A stretch of 64,000 nucleotides of DNA from Membranipora membranacea (lineage: Eukaryota; Bryozoa; Gymnolaemata; Cheilostomatida; Membraniporidae): assembly GCA_914767715.1 (NCBI GenBank), contig OU612074.1:13380062-13444061 (forward strand), read 5' to 3'. Shown one piece after another: positions 1-12,570 of this stretch. The position numbers were made by a program, and so were the translations under genes. The notes below the pieces were generated by a model. It was not told where the DNA came from and made no database searches. It saw nothing but the letters and a program-made list of their open reading frames with translations. Every line of letters begins with the position of its first letter. Position 1 is the first letter of the stretch.

Positions 1-513
1 GCCTGGCAGTATGGGATCAATGTCTCTCCCAGGTATGTGCATCACAATTATTCTAACAAGATGTGTAATTTTTCAGTTTTGAGACAGGCTAGCTGATGGT
101 TGAATGAAAAATGTATCAAAATAAATCATTTTATCTATATTAAGTTCATCTACATTGTGGAGGTGACGGGATTCAAGCATTAGCAGCGTGGTGGAGGTGG
201 CGAAACCCTCATCAACTCAATACTGGCTAGTAGTGAAAACTTGTCATGCAGAATGAGTGTGACACATGATTCCTAATCTGTGGTTGTGCCTGTTACAGGA
301 GCAGCAGCACAAACAGGGGAATGTCAGGATACCCAGGGAACAGCATTCGGTACTACAAAGCAAGACTGTGCCGCCTTCTTACAGACCGATATGGGCAGGA
401 ACTTTGGCTGTAGCTGGGGTATCACTAAGAAGCTGTGCTGTGCCTCTCATCAGAGATTTTGTAGTGGAGCCTCGTCGGGTGCTATGATGGGTAACTCTGC
501 TCTAATGGGATAA
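1..513 (+). CDS. 3' part of an unrecognised small Cys-containing protein
   Basis: Two exons are visible, 1-32 and 299-513, and the gene starts before the window. The first ends CCCAG/GTATGTG, and the intron closes at TTACAG (297-298). Joining them in phase gives a Gly/Ser/Met-rich stretch (PGSMGSMSLPGAAAQ) and then a segment with five cysteines: GEC, QDC, FGC and KLCC, with a sixth in RFC. It ends in another Gly/Ser/Met-rich tail (GAMMGNSALMG) with TAA at 511-513. The low-complexity flanks and spaced cysteines suggest a secreted or structural protein, but I do not recognise the family and no signal peptide lies in view. A polyadenylation signal follows at 568-573. The frame is fixed by the splice junction, so the exon boundaries are fairly secure while the function is unknown. 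Confidence 0.6.
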
Positions 514-567
514 ATATGGAGCTGACAACTACTAGCTAATTAACTCTGTCCTCTATACTTATGTACA

Positions 568-573
568 AATAAA
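568..573 (+). terminator. polyadenylation signal AATAAA
   Basis: AATAAA lies 55 nt after the TAA stop of the upstream plus-strand gene. A minus-strand ATTAAA at 599-604 could serve the converging Roco-caspase gene, so the two 3' ends may nearly meet here. Confidence 0.55.
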
Positions 574-793
574 AGTATCGGAAAATCTGTTTGCCTCGTT
601 TAATAGATCAACCCCATGTATATGTTAGTTAAGTTGTAAAATAAAAAAATGCAATAATTTATGAGAAGCAGTCAGCGCAATACAAACTTGTTTAAAAAGA
701 ACAAAATATGATAATATCAAATCATCACGATTGTGGCATTATAAGAGAACAGGCAAAGTCATAAGGTGAACTGTCATGGAGGGAAACTTTTGT

Positions 794-3700
794 TCATTGA
801 ATGTTACATGCACAGGACCGTTGATCTGATTCGACTTCACGTTGTTTAGCCTGAGAAGCAGTACTTTTAGCTTTGGGTTGTTTACGGGACACCCCATCCT
901 TTGCCCACATTCCACTATCCTCGTCAGGATTTTGATCTATATCCAGTCTGCATATTTTATCAGTAGAATATTCAGCGCCGTCATCTGTATTCATAAATAA
1001 TATAAGTCTGACTATCGGATCTATCTACATGTTATGGAAGGAGACACTAATAATGCATACAATTGTATGTTGTTTACATACTAAGACATAGGAATCGTGC
1101 TCACAGTGTTTAAAATGAAAATCCTGAGTCGGTCTGTTTTTGGTAATAAAGACACCCAAGGCATGTTCTTTTAAAGATGATGATTAACTTAGTGTCGAAG
1201 TCAACACTGCTTGCAAACCATCCCTGAGATAGGAATCTCTCTGCACCGTAGCGACAGTGCCACAAAGTGGCCCAATTTGTATTTTGCCTATAGAAGCTAA
1301 CTTTTTCTTTGTGCAGAGGGAGTGACTTTTCAGTTTGAGAACTCAAGCAGGTTTGAATTAGTTCAGTCGCTACGGTGCAAAGATAACCAACCCGAAGTGA
1401 TTGGTTACACATGCACAAAGTGGTCTAAGCCTCATCTTCAATTAGAAGAAATACCACCAGTGAGACGACAGTGCACTATAAATATCTAATTGTGGTTTTT
1501 GTTGATCATAGAAAAACAAGTTTGAAGTTTAGAACGTACCACCAAACATGTCATCCATATCTCCAAAGTCAATCTGTCGTGCCATCTTATCTGTGTCATA
1601 GTTCCCGCCTACAACACAATATACAGAATCGTACCTCTACATATTATGAATGGTGAAGTGGCACAATCAGCAGTCAGACAACAGGCCTGTTGTAACTTAG
1701 AGCACTTGTTTTTTGCTGCCAGTCATTAGATTAATTTCCAGATTATAAAGCCTGGATGTTATATGATTTTAAATAAAATGATTAAAATCAGGTGTCTGAT
1801 CACATGCCAAATCCCGAAGAATGGGCAGTGAAATATTAGTTGCCTCAACGGCGAGGCAGCAATTTCTGCGCCAGGCTGTTCTCTGTTTGCAGGCAGGCAG
1901 GCCGGAGCACACCTAGGGGTCAACCAAACTCCAGTAGTCGATAGACTGCAGTGGGATTCGAACCCACAACCTTCAACACTTGTATGCTAAAGAGATGGCG
2001 CTCTAACCACTGAGCCACCTCCTACACCTACTCTTGGGTTCCAAACGTATCTCAAAATATTCAGTTTGTTTGGAATAGAAAGTCCTGTTAACTAACCAGA
2101 TAGTATTTGGGCTCCGATCATATCATCCTCCACCTCTATAATCTGTATCCTGTCCTTAGTGAACACACACCTGGGACCGTCATACAGAGGGAACAGGTAC
2201 AGCTTCCGCAGTCTAGTCAGAGTTTTAATACATATAACAGTCTGACCTCCGATACTATGAGCTGGATACCGACGAGACAACTCCATACTGGTACGCCTAA
2301 CTCTCTCCTGCATCTAATATATAACATATATGACTCCAGGTATTATATAATACATATAAATCCTGCTACGTAATAGTAACAGCCTCTATGTGAAATCTCA
2401 ATTCTTTTAGGAAAATCAAGGTCAGGCTTTATAATGGGATCAGCATGCAGCATTGATTTTAAAAAATAATACAGGTTTTTTTGGGCTGAATTTAACACAG
2501 ACTGTCATTGTAATGCGCTTAATTTGCATAATTCCGAAAAACCATTTTGTTAGTTTTGTAACACAGACTTACAATCTCGTGCAGTGAGTAGACATCTCTA
2601 TGAGCTGAATGTTTGAGGAATGTAGCTACAAGAGCTCTAATAAACAAACTACCATGTGCTGTGTTCCTTATCGACGAATAAGCTGTAAACAATCAATAAT
2701 ACTGTAAGTTAAATCTGATGTTAGATTAGGAGAAACAATTTGTCGGCTGATTTTTCACCTAAGCCTACAGAGGTAGGTTAGCGTTTGATTCTCGTGGCTG
2801 GTTGAATGGTTGATGGTGAAGTTGTTAGTATTGGGTATTAAATGCATTACAAATGGATAAAACCTGATATTTCTACATAACAGTTAACAAAATAATGGCA
2901 AGTTTTCTCTCAATCATCAGCATTTACTTTGTAATTTAATTACCCAAACGAATAATGTTGATGTCATTTTCTTAGATATTTAAAAAAAATAGCCTATTAC
3001 TTTCGAAGCTTGATTTGATGATAAGTAGATCATCTACATTCAGTGACTTATTCATGCCATGCTGCTGCTGCTGCTGGCCGGCCGCTGAATGACCGGCCGC
3101 TGACTGTTTGTTACCCTCAGGCTCTGGCTCCACTCTCTCCTCCTCATGGTGACCACCTCCTCCAAAGTCTGCCTTCTCTATATATCAAAGAGAAATGTCA
3201 AGGTCAACTATAAAACAGGTACTGATGTGCTATACTTAATAATATTCACTTCATGTAATCACCAGGAAGTTCAGTAAATATTAGCTAAAGTTTAGTTTGG
3301 TAAATTTTGGGGTGACTACCTAAGGCGGGAGCTTTTACAAAGTGAAGAGTTAATATTGGCGAGCGATGACTTTCACTTGTTCAAGCCAATACCTTACTCT
3401 GCTAGGGTACATTCTATCAATGACCTGACCTCCTTTAGAACACCACAGGGCACTCCTCAATCAAGTTTGACCCAAACATTAATACTAGAATAAGGATTGC
3501 ACAGTACAAGCTTTTCAATGAAGTTATTAATCCTTAGTTAATCCAGATGTTAACAAACTAATCTAAGTGATTGCTCTCCTACCTCCAGCGCAGGCCTGTA
3601 TTATGAGAAGCTTAGGTTTTCCCTCCATAGCAGGAAAGTTACGACCAGCTAACAGCTCACAGATATCAATCAGTCTCACAGTTTTCATGTCTGAGCCGTA

Positions 3701-6700
3701 GAAGCAGTCGTTCTCAGTACCATGTGACATGATAACGAGAGCGAACATACCAAAGTCCTCGTGTAGGGGGTCCTCAGTCTCTGCTCTCACTGTGTCCAGA
3801 AGTTCCTGTTATATATAAATTTTACAATCAAACACAGCTGATACTAAAATATTATGTCATCTTATTGAGGTAGTACATATTGGACATTTTTGTACTTTAA
3901 ATTCAGCTGATGATAAGTTTATTGCATGACATTTAAGAAGCGTCTATACCCAGTATTCCAGTAAGAAGACTGAGAGACCGGAGGCTGAAGACGTAAAACA
4001 AAAAGGGCAATGGAGAGATCAATTAAGCCTCTCCCATCCTCAGAGATAAAACGAGTTATTACAAACAACACCCACCTTCGCAGTGAGATCCTGTAGTTTT
4101 GTTGTCTCAAATCCGAGCTCATAAAATAGTCTGTTTATATTCCTGAGGTCGACGTCAGATCCTTCTCTCCTCGCTTCATCTCTACCTTTAAAGTTCATGT
4201 TATTTATTATAATAGCTCTACCTCGCTTCGGTGATGTCATCTTATATATCTGTAAAATAAACACTGAGAATCTATGTATGATACCTTTTATTGAAAGAAT
4301 TTGGATAAGAATTTATCAACAAACTTGTCTCAATTTATCAAACTAAATAGAACACTAACATCCATCAGGGATGATTGTGATCTCGAGCATCTGCAAGACC
4401 AGCTGCAGCTGTTTTTTTTTATCAGAATACACGGAACAAATATGAAATGATATGAGCCACAAAGTCAAGTGAGCTATTACAAGTGAACGCTGTGGATTTT
4501 AATGTCTTCTTATATAAATGAAGAGACAAGCAAGGACTTATTCTTCAAAATATCTTTTGAGATAGTTGGGGGGATGGCGAGAAGAGAATCAGCCTATGGT
4601 CACTCCAGGGTGACTGGATATTACCTTGTCACTATTAGTGTAGAGTTGTCTGATGGACTTGTTAGTAGTTCTCTGAGGTCTGAAGCTGATATCTACAAGC
4701 TCAGGGGTGGCAGGTACCAGATAGTCGTATCCATCTGATATAATACTGATATCGTCTCCTCCTGACGACAACGGCTGAGGTACAGTGGAGGTCTTCTGTA
4801 TACCCGGTATATGTGTACTGACAGGAGGCTTGCTCTGTATATCACCATCACCAACTACAACATAAACACAACAGGTTAACCATTACCTGGTGACGATGTA
4901 TGATGGTATTACAGGGAGCACGGAGGAGTATTTGGCCGGGAATATACTATAGTTCACATAAACAAAGAGAACTCAACACCGCTGTTTTATATAATGAAGA
5001 TCTCTTAAACATCAGTATTTGACAGGTAAATGCTGAGACAAGTCATCTAAGGTCATTCATGTATTGCCGTAAGTTGGTTAATAAGGGTGGCAACCCCAAA
5101 CCCATCTCAGAGTAAAAGGAATTTTGGCATAGGTGAATTGGGACTTGGAAGTTCAATACCCATTTAATCAAAATGGTATAAACTTGCCAATAGTAAAATA
5201 AAGACTGAAAAAGCTCTAAACTCTAAACTGTAAACTATGTACAGTTGACATACCGTCTTTTTTGGAATTCTGCTGCCTAGCTTTGTGGAGATCTGCAGCA
5301 TAAATCTCCAGATTCTTCATTCCCTCATCGCTGAGTTTACCTGCATAGTACACAACAAGATGATTAGCAATTTGATACAACCCCTGTTCACATTTAGTAT
5401 ATGGAACAACATCTATCAACATAACCTTTACAGTCATAATTTTATTGACGTTTTATATCTTTAGCCTAGAGGAGTATATATTAGTTTAGTTCAGCCAGTT
5501 GATGTGACTTAAAGTTAGCTGGCGATTATTTTTTGGCTTAGTGAGGCTGGAGTTCGTATTGACTGGGAGAGAATTTTGAGAATATTTGAGAATTCTTTCT
5601 CTAAGGTATGCATGTATAGGTGTATAGGTGTTAGCTAAGCAGGAAAGACACCATGAAACACTTACAGGGAAACATGAGAGCTTTGAGCACCTTCCTATCC
5701 TGACCGCACACAGTAACTTCTCCTCCATCCACCAGAGTAATCTCCTTCCCCTTCTTATACTTGGGAGACGTGGAGCACCACGAGGGGTTGATTGTCTTCT
5801 TAGGGTGCTGTGTACCCTTCATGAGGCAGTGAGGACAGTAGAACACACACAGAGGTCTCGCAGCTTTCCAGTGTCTCAGCGTCTCATCTATGGAGTTGTT
5901 GATGATTTCCACGAAGAGCTGCCATGTTTTCTCGATGCTTGCTAGGTCTGATATGACCTGTATACTGACAGTACGAGTATTGGAGTCGTGGGTCAGTTGT
6001 ATGTTTGTGTTGTTGTGGTAGACTGTGATGCCGTTCTGCTTGACTATCGCCTGATCTGATTCATCAGGAAATCTCTCCAACAGGGCCAGAGACATCTGGT
6101 GGTAGACATATCTAGGTAAGGACAACCCCCCAAACTTTAGCTCAGCCTTCAGGTTCAGATACTGATCATCTAGCAGTAATGAGTCGTTCTGGAAGCCTCT
6201 ACAGAAGTAAGGTATGATATAACACATGGCACCGCGGTGAGATACGGGACCATGCAGCAGTCTGAATGTTTCCAGTAAGCTTATAGCTAGAAGCAGATTA
6301 TCACCCTTGAACTGTGATTCCTGCTCTATCAGTCTGTGTAGTAGAATCTGATCCATAACTCCCGTCTCCTGAAAGTCTGACACGAGCTCCTCATAGTAAT
6401 CCTTCTCTATCCTCGTACCCTCGGCACTTTTGAAAGGTTTGAACTTCTTACGCCTCTGTTCCCAGATGAGCTCATCAGTGTGATGGAACAGAACCCCGAT
6501 GAGATCCGTGACGGCCGAGATCTTATGGAACACGTGGTTCTGTAGAGCGATGATGTTCTTATACCAGAGAATCCTCCCGCTCTCGTGTAAATATCCCAGA
6601 ATAATCTCCAGCTGAGCTCTGGAGACTTCTAACTTCTTCTGAGAGAGAATCTTCTCGAGCTGCTCGATGGTGATGGAGCCGTCCTTCTGCTGCTCGAGGA

Positions 6701-9700
6701 TTTCGCCGATGATCTCCCAGATATCCGGTATCTCCTGAGAGAACTCCATACAGTTAGACTCGAGAGCGGTGAGTAACTCACCGAATGTCTGATAGTCGTT
6801 ACCCACCACATACACATCCTCTACAGCTACAACAGGCCTGTCAGCGTCAGCAAGGTGAGCGATCTGCTCAAACTCCGCCTCCTCACCGCTCTCATCCAGT
6901 ATGAGATCAGACTTCAGCTCGTTCATAGTATCGAGAAACAGCTGTCTGAGAGAGGAGAACTCCTCATCATCCACCTTATCTCTGTGTGTGAGGATTAGTT
7001 TGGGTGGTCCGAGGTTAGGGCAGCCTATATACATATGAGACATCCAGTCAAAGCCTAATCTCCTTACTGACTCAGAGATACCTACTTCGCTGTCTTCAGA
7101 TAGGCGCTGAAACTCCTCCATGTTGATCACTATGATAGGAATGCAGTTTTTTCGGAGTGTGAGCTGATATGCTAGCTGATATATGTCATGTCCGCCCACA
7201 TCAATGAATCTGAGTATGGTGCTTTCTGTGTGTACGCTCTCTACATTGAAAACCTTAGTGGCCTCGTCCTTAGCTTCATCCGGCCCTCGATATGTCAGTA
7301 CTCTCTTCTTAGCCTTACTGTTCTGTAACGTTTTGACTAGACTTGTTTTGCCAGCTAACTTTCTACCTATAACTGCCACCACAGCGATGGGTAGGTTTTT
7401 ACCCTTTCCTTTGTTCATATCTATGTAGTATTGTTTGATAGGGAGCCAGCCTTGTGAGCAGATAGAGAATGGAGGGGAGGTCAGGCTGGGGCAGCCCTGG
7501 AAGCTGGCATACTTCATATCAGTGAGAGCTAATAGGCCTTCATCTAACTGTGTTAGTGTTTTCACATTCTGCATATATAGGCTCTCCAGATTGACCATTG
7601 AGAGGATCACCAGCGGCAGACACTCAAATGAATTTCCCTCCAGACACAACGATTTCATCTTCTTCAGATTTTTGAAGCTGTAAACAGTAAAGTAATTGGT
7701 CTACAGAGGATTAAAAGTTTTGCCACCAACTGTAAAAAACACTATCAACTGCTAATATAGATTCAAAAAATGCAGTAATATCCTACATGTTGTAATGGCT
7801 ATATACCTGTTTGGTAGAGTTTTAAGAAAGCATCTCTTCAGTGTAAGGCTCTCCAGTTGAGTTAGTTGTGACAAAGCGGCTAAGTTCTCTTCAGATAACT
7901 TTGAGTCAGATATACCCAGGTCCACCATGTTCACAAGCTTATGAAAGCTAATAATAAAACAGGGTAAATTCATTATACATCGTTGATTAGATGATGAGCA
8001 AGTAAATTTATTGAAAAATATTACGCATTCAACACAGATACACAACAGATACAGTACATATAAAGTACAGACACAGTATGGATGTAGTGCAGATACGGTA
8101 TGGATACAGTTGAAAACTGAAAGTGATTTTTGAAAATCAAATTGACTTGGAGTAAACGAGCAAAATTTTAATCAGACTGTCGTTACCATCAGGAGGGCTG
8201 GTGGAATTCTCGATGTTACCAGATAGCCCAATGATAGGGAGGAGACTAGACTTATATTGTAGGTCATGTCAGCACCCATAGCTATGGAGCAAGAGATATT
8301 GTTCTGAGAATTGAATTCACCTTGACAAAAAATAAAGAAAATTGTAGGAGAGACATACTTATGATCTTTGATCTGACATCTTTTGAATGAGAGCTTTCTC
8401 AGATTCGTAATCCCACTGATCATGTGAGGTAGACTGACTCTGTTGTAGAAATTTTTATCTCCGAGATATAAAACCTCCAGGCTCTGAAGGTCTTTGAAAC
8501 TGTATTACAATGAGAAAGAGATGGTAGTTCTCAGGGCTAAACATTCACCATCCACAGAACATACTTTGATCGTCGTGTTTTTGACACAAGAAGGGATCTC
8601 GCTGACAGTTCGGTCATGTCTGCTTCACAAACAGTCATATACCGTAAAAAGGCAGTAATGTATTCACAGGGGGAAAGTTTTCTGAACATTTGTGCAGGCT
8701 TGAAAAAACAAGAAGATTTTGACAAGCTTACATTTGAGCAACCACATCACATTTGTTTTACAAAAACATACACAATTACATAAAACTGGAAACATTATAT
8801 CTACACGTAGAAACAATTTTCTCTCTTTGGCCTTCTAACTTATTAAGAGCAGCCTGAGCACAAAATTCCAAGAATCCACAAAATCCCTGACAACACAACA
8901 CCAGCCGTGTGCCCCACAGCAGCTAGTTGGGACTGTGAAGGCTACGTGCCTGTTGTTGAAGGTGTCTGTTGTATTAACTGTATGTTCAGACTTACTTGTC
9001 AGGTAGAGTTGGCAGGTGACATTCATTCATATTTAGTGTCTTCAGTTTGGTTAACTTTGTGATGTCTTCAGGAAATCCGAACTCGCTGAAATTATTACTA
9101 TCAGCAGATAGCTCCTCAAGATTCTTCAAGTTTTCTATGCTGAAAAAAGATGTAAGCATCAATGGAATTATAGATACTGTAAATAAGCGGCCTATAACCC
9201 TGATTCCACAACAATTTTAGTCTGCCTCTATATGTTTTTCTAACACATCCACAGTGATCTTGAGATTGTGAGTTTGCTCAGGCCAATTGTTTTTCCTTCT
9301 AAGAACCTTTGAAGATACAGATATGAAATAATGCTTTACCTGGCAGGAAGCTTCTTGAATTCACATTTTCCGAGATTGAGTATTTTGAGGGAGGTGATCT
9401 GACAGACTGACTTGGGTAGTACACTCATAGGATTGGCTCGTAGTGATAGGTTCTCCAGATTAGTTAGCTGTGAGAAGCTGGATAAACAGGAAATAATTCG
9501 AAAACAGTTAACAACTTTACACAACTCATTATCTAATGATTTTTCTCATGTTCAAACTTGTAACTTGTGATATATTGATATATTTCAAGGTCAAAATGTA
9601 ACGCCAAAATTACGTCTAAGATGGAGGACCAAATACGATACACAAGAGTTTGCCAGGTGCTTGAGCAATCAATTATAAACTATACTAATAATATCAATGA

Positions 9701-12570
9701 AGAATATCAGAGATTGATGTATTATATCTACCTGGCTGGGAGATCCTTGAGTAGACATGATTGTAGATCCATTTCTTTGAGTGATGTCATGCTGCACACG
9801 ATAGCTGGTAATGTACCAAAGGCATTATCTCTCATATCTAATATCTCTAGTTTTGTCAGCTTTGCTAAACTGAAACAAAGAGGGAAAGATTTCTGATAAA
9901 TGGGATTTCACCATACATATCCTCCCTTTATGTCTACGATATTGACACAGACATGATGATGAATATTGCAACCTCACATAAAACACCTAATGATCATCTT
10001 GTGATAATTATTAAATACATTATAGTGATGTGAAAATAACTCCAATTTTGATTTCGTAAACGAGAAAACAATTAGTCAAGTCAAGCAACTGTTTTCAATC
10101 TCTTTCCGCAGTATATACTTTTCAAGCGGGCACCCAATAGTATATGCCGTTACCAGATTGTGAATGTGTTGTATTATACATCGAGGAGATGTTCAATTTT
10201 TCACTTTCTTATGACTACACGAGCGCAGGACACAATTGCATTGGCAGTGACAATTCCATGCTAGGACGTAGTTCATTGGTAGACTTAGACACCATTTATG
10301 ACAATTCCATGGCAGGGTGTAGTCCATTGTTAGACTTACACACACCATATAATGTACAGATTTAGCCCATTACCTATCAGGTAGTTTAACAGTACACCAT
10401 GACAAGCTGAGGCTCCTCAGATTTATCAACTCTCCCACAACTTCAGGTAGTCCATCAGCTTTCATATCATTACCACTGATAGATAACGACTCCAGATTAG
10501 TGAGCTTGCTCAATCTACACACATGAAAAGTAGATATAACTGATTACTGCATCCCTAAATATTACAAAGTTAAAATGAAGTGTAATGATTACACTGCCTG
10601 AAGAGCAGATCCAGCATATCATATACATGATATAGACTGTGGAGACATGCTGAACTTTCAAGTCGCTGAAATTACATCAACATTTTTGGAGAGCATGTAG
10701 CGTGGGATTATTGGTTGGGTTGGATATTGCTTCTTCGGTGTTATCTACTCATGTATCACTGTTGTGAATTTTTTGATAGACCAATGTGCTTGTGGTTTGA
10801 TTTTGTTTCGATTGGCTGATGGGTTTTGGTTTGTTGTTGTGTGGAGTTGTTTGTTCAAACCAGCACACCCAACCTGAATAGATAACTCCAAATTGTTGGA
10901 CTGAATCCGAGTCTAGAAAGCATACCACATGCTGTGGTCTGGGGGGGGGGGGGGGGGTCTGGGTTACACGTACAGATAACTTGATAGCATCTGGCCTAAA
11001 GTGATCAGTTGTGGTTCTTACTTTTTGGGAAACAAGACAAAGCAAATAATTTCGAACATTGAAAAATCTCAGTTTGAGAGATTATGCGTAACAGTAAGAG
11101 GCAAAGTAGTGGTAGTGACCTACTCTTTAGGTAGAGTGCTTATCCCAGTAGATGCTATATTAAGTGTTTTGAGAGTAACACAATCACATATGGTAAGTGG
11201 TAATTCTCCTAATCGATTCCTACACAGAATCAGCTCTGTGAGGCTGTGAAGTGATGGTATACGACTGTAATAGAGAAATAACAGGAAAACATCAAAACTC
11301 TATTTCAGAGGTGAAATTCATAAAATTGTATGTCACTCTCTATCTCCCCTTCACTTTGTCAGTCTCAGTGTATGCTGTGTTGTGGGCCAAGTTTGGTCCA
11401 TTTGCCTGCATTCGGAGCTGATCCCACTTCACTTGTCACGCCAGTTGTGGCGTACCCAGTGGATAGGGAGCCACTGGAGAGCAGCCAATTTGGATTAATC
11501 TTGATGGATCTAGGTGTGTTGTGTGAAAGCTGGTACCACAGGGTAGAGGTAGAGGTAGCGACAGATAAGACAGAAAGACCTGTTATAAGTTTGGACATAA
11601 TCGAATTACGAATACCAATTATAATGGTAGCATAAGTATATAAGGGCCACCCAGATGCCTTACAAAGTCTTTATCTGTTATAAACTGAATAACTGAGCAT
11701 CTGAACCAGATCTCTGTTTTAACAAACTATTAATCAGGGCTCTTAGCAGTATCACTGTATACCCATACCTGTTGATGAGATTAGCGATAGCTGTTGTATC
11801 ATATTTCCCGTTACTCATATACTGGAGATGGCGCACCTCCGGAGCCCATTCGGTGAGGAACTGAGGGATGGTCATCGCAGTCTTTATATGAGTAACAGAC
11901 TGTTTGTGTGTCTCCTTTAGTACCTCTTCTCTTGTCTGGAGTGTAGGCTCGTATAATGTGGTCCAGTCCACTCCCTCGGGTAGTTCAGCCTGACCAGTGT
12001 GCCGGTACCACAACCAGTACTTTCCTAGGGGATTAAAACAAAGCTGGTTGAATTACTCGAAACTTGGAGGGAGTCAGATGTGGTCTATGTATATGGGTCA
12101 GTCATAAGGACTTGTGACTTTTAGATTCAGATTCATTTCCAAGCACCAGCAGTCATTACTGACATTGAACCGTGTAAAATTCATTCCCTTGCCTTACGGG
12201 GTCAAATATTCTAAGGTAGTAACAGGAGCCCAAACACACTGCTCTACAATACACACAGTAGGGCATGGGTTGAGAACACATGTAGTCTACCGGGTGTAAC
12301 TCATTCAACATTGGAAACTTCTGCTTCATAACTTTCCAGCAAGACATGAAGTTGATTCCCAAAGTGAGAGTAGCGTATTAGGCAATGCTTTTATACATAT
12401 TTTGGATCATGTTTTTGTATCTGCAATACATAGTTTCAATAGCAGCATTTTCATTAGCATCTTTGATAAAACAAACCATACACAACATTACTTACATTGA
12501 TTTACACACTCTATTTGGACTTGACTTTAGTGTCAGAGAGTTTAGACAACCTACCCGCTGCTGAAGACAT
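794..12570 (-). CDS. LRR-Roc-COR-caspase fusion protein (1581 residues)
   Basis: Nineteen exons read on the minus strand: 12555-12570, 11769-12024, 11124-11264, 10374-10514, 9732-9869, 9340-9477, 8996-9139, 8359-8499, 7807-7947, 5666-7677, 5254-5340, 4625-4854, 4076-4249, 3583-3805, 3001-3177, 2573-2682, 2097-2313, 1540-1608, 794-984. They sum to 4746 nt with matching phases throughout. Residues about 7-90 are an unrecognised N-terminal region, and 91 to about 470 are leucine-rich repeats. The Roc GTPase carries GRKLAGKTS (about 523), DVGGH (about 578) and THRDK (about 649). A COR domain and a Cys-containing end reach about 1089. After a helical and Ser/Pro linker comes the caspase: p20 with MSHG (His1281) and IIQACAG (Cys1325), then a Gln-rich linker and p10 with SSIRN. 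Arg in RREGSDVD, Gln in QAC and Arg in SSIRN match the Asp-binding pocket of true caspases. An acidic tail ends at TGA 794-796. Likely cytosolic: a Roco sensor controlling a protease (inference). Confidence 0.85.
1242..1379. repeat. 138-bp element with 14-bp terminal inverted repeats
   Basis: TGCACCGTAGCGAC at 1242-1255 is repeated as its exact reverse complement at 1366-1379. The inside has no coding sequence. It looks like a small MITE in the last intron of the Roco-caspase gene. I see no clear target-site duplication. Confidence 0.5.
1840..2037 (-). repeat. tRNA-derived SINE-like sequence
   Basis: On the minus strand a pol III A-box (TGGCTCAGTGG, in 2005-2030) and a B-box (GGTTCGAATCC within a GTGGG/CCCAC stem, about 1951-1967) are spaced as in a tRNA. 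No anticodon stem can be drawn between them, so this is not a functional tRNA. The sequence continues to about 1840 as a GC-richer body, as a tRNA-headed SINE would. It lies in the second-to-last intron of the Roco-caspase gene. Confidence 0.6.
7807..11264 (-). other. LRR exon cassettes of the Roco-caspase gene
   Basis: Seven consecutive exons of 138, 141 or 144 nt (11124-11264, 10374-10514, 9732-9869, 9340-9477, 8996-9139, 8359-8499, 7807-7947) all begin and end in the same phase, with an AG/N or AA/N codon across the junction. Each encodes two LRRs of the form LTNLExLxLxxNxxxxLP followed by LKxLxLxxCxxxxLP. The symmetric phase means a cassette can be gained, lost or skipped without breaking the frame. 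The repeats continue into the start of the large Roc-COR exon. Confidence 0.85.
11387..11505. mobile_element. short MITE-like repeat, family A, copy 1
   Basis: It begins CCAAGTTTGGTCCATTTGCC and ends with a degraded reverse complement (CCAATTTGGATTAATCTTGA). The same sequence, including an inner GATCC...CACTTGTCACGCC block, recurs in reverse orientation at 45498-45603. It sits in the Roco-caspase intron between 11264 and 11769. Confidence 0.55.

Noticed and set aside
5254-5340. Possible death-fold domain between COR and caspase
   Set aside because: Only 29 residues of helix-forming sequence are present, far too short for a death, DED or CARD domain.
5628-5945. Plus-strand frame opposite the Roc-COR exon, and similar frames at 7183-7683 and 25352-25828
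   Set aside because: They are shadows of the strongly coding opposite strand or of transposon remnants.
12156-12362. Cys-rich minus-strand frame of 68 codons between the first two Roco-caspase exons
   Set aside because: Exons 12555-12570 and 11769-12024 join directly in phase, and including this segment would break the frame.
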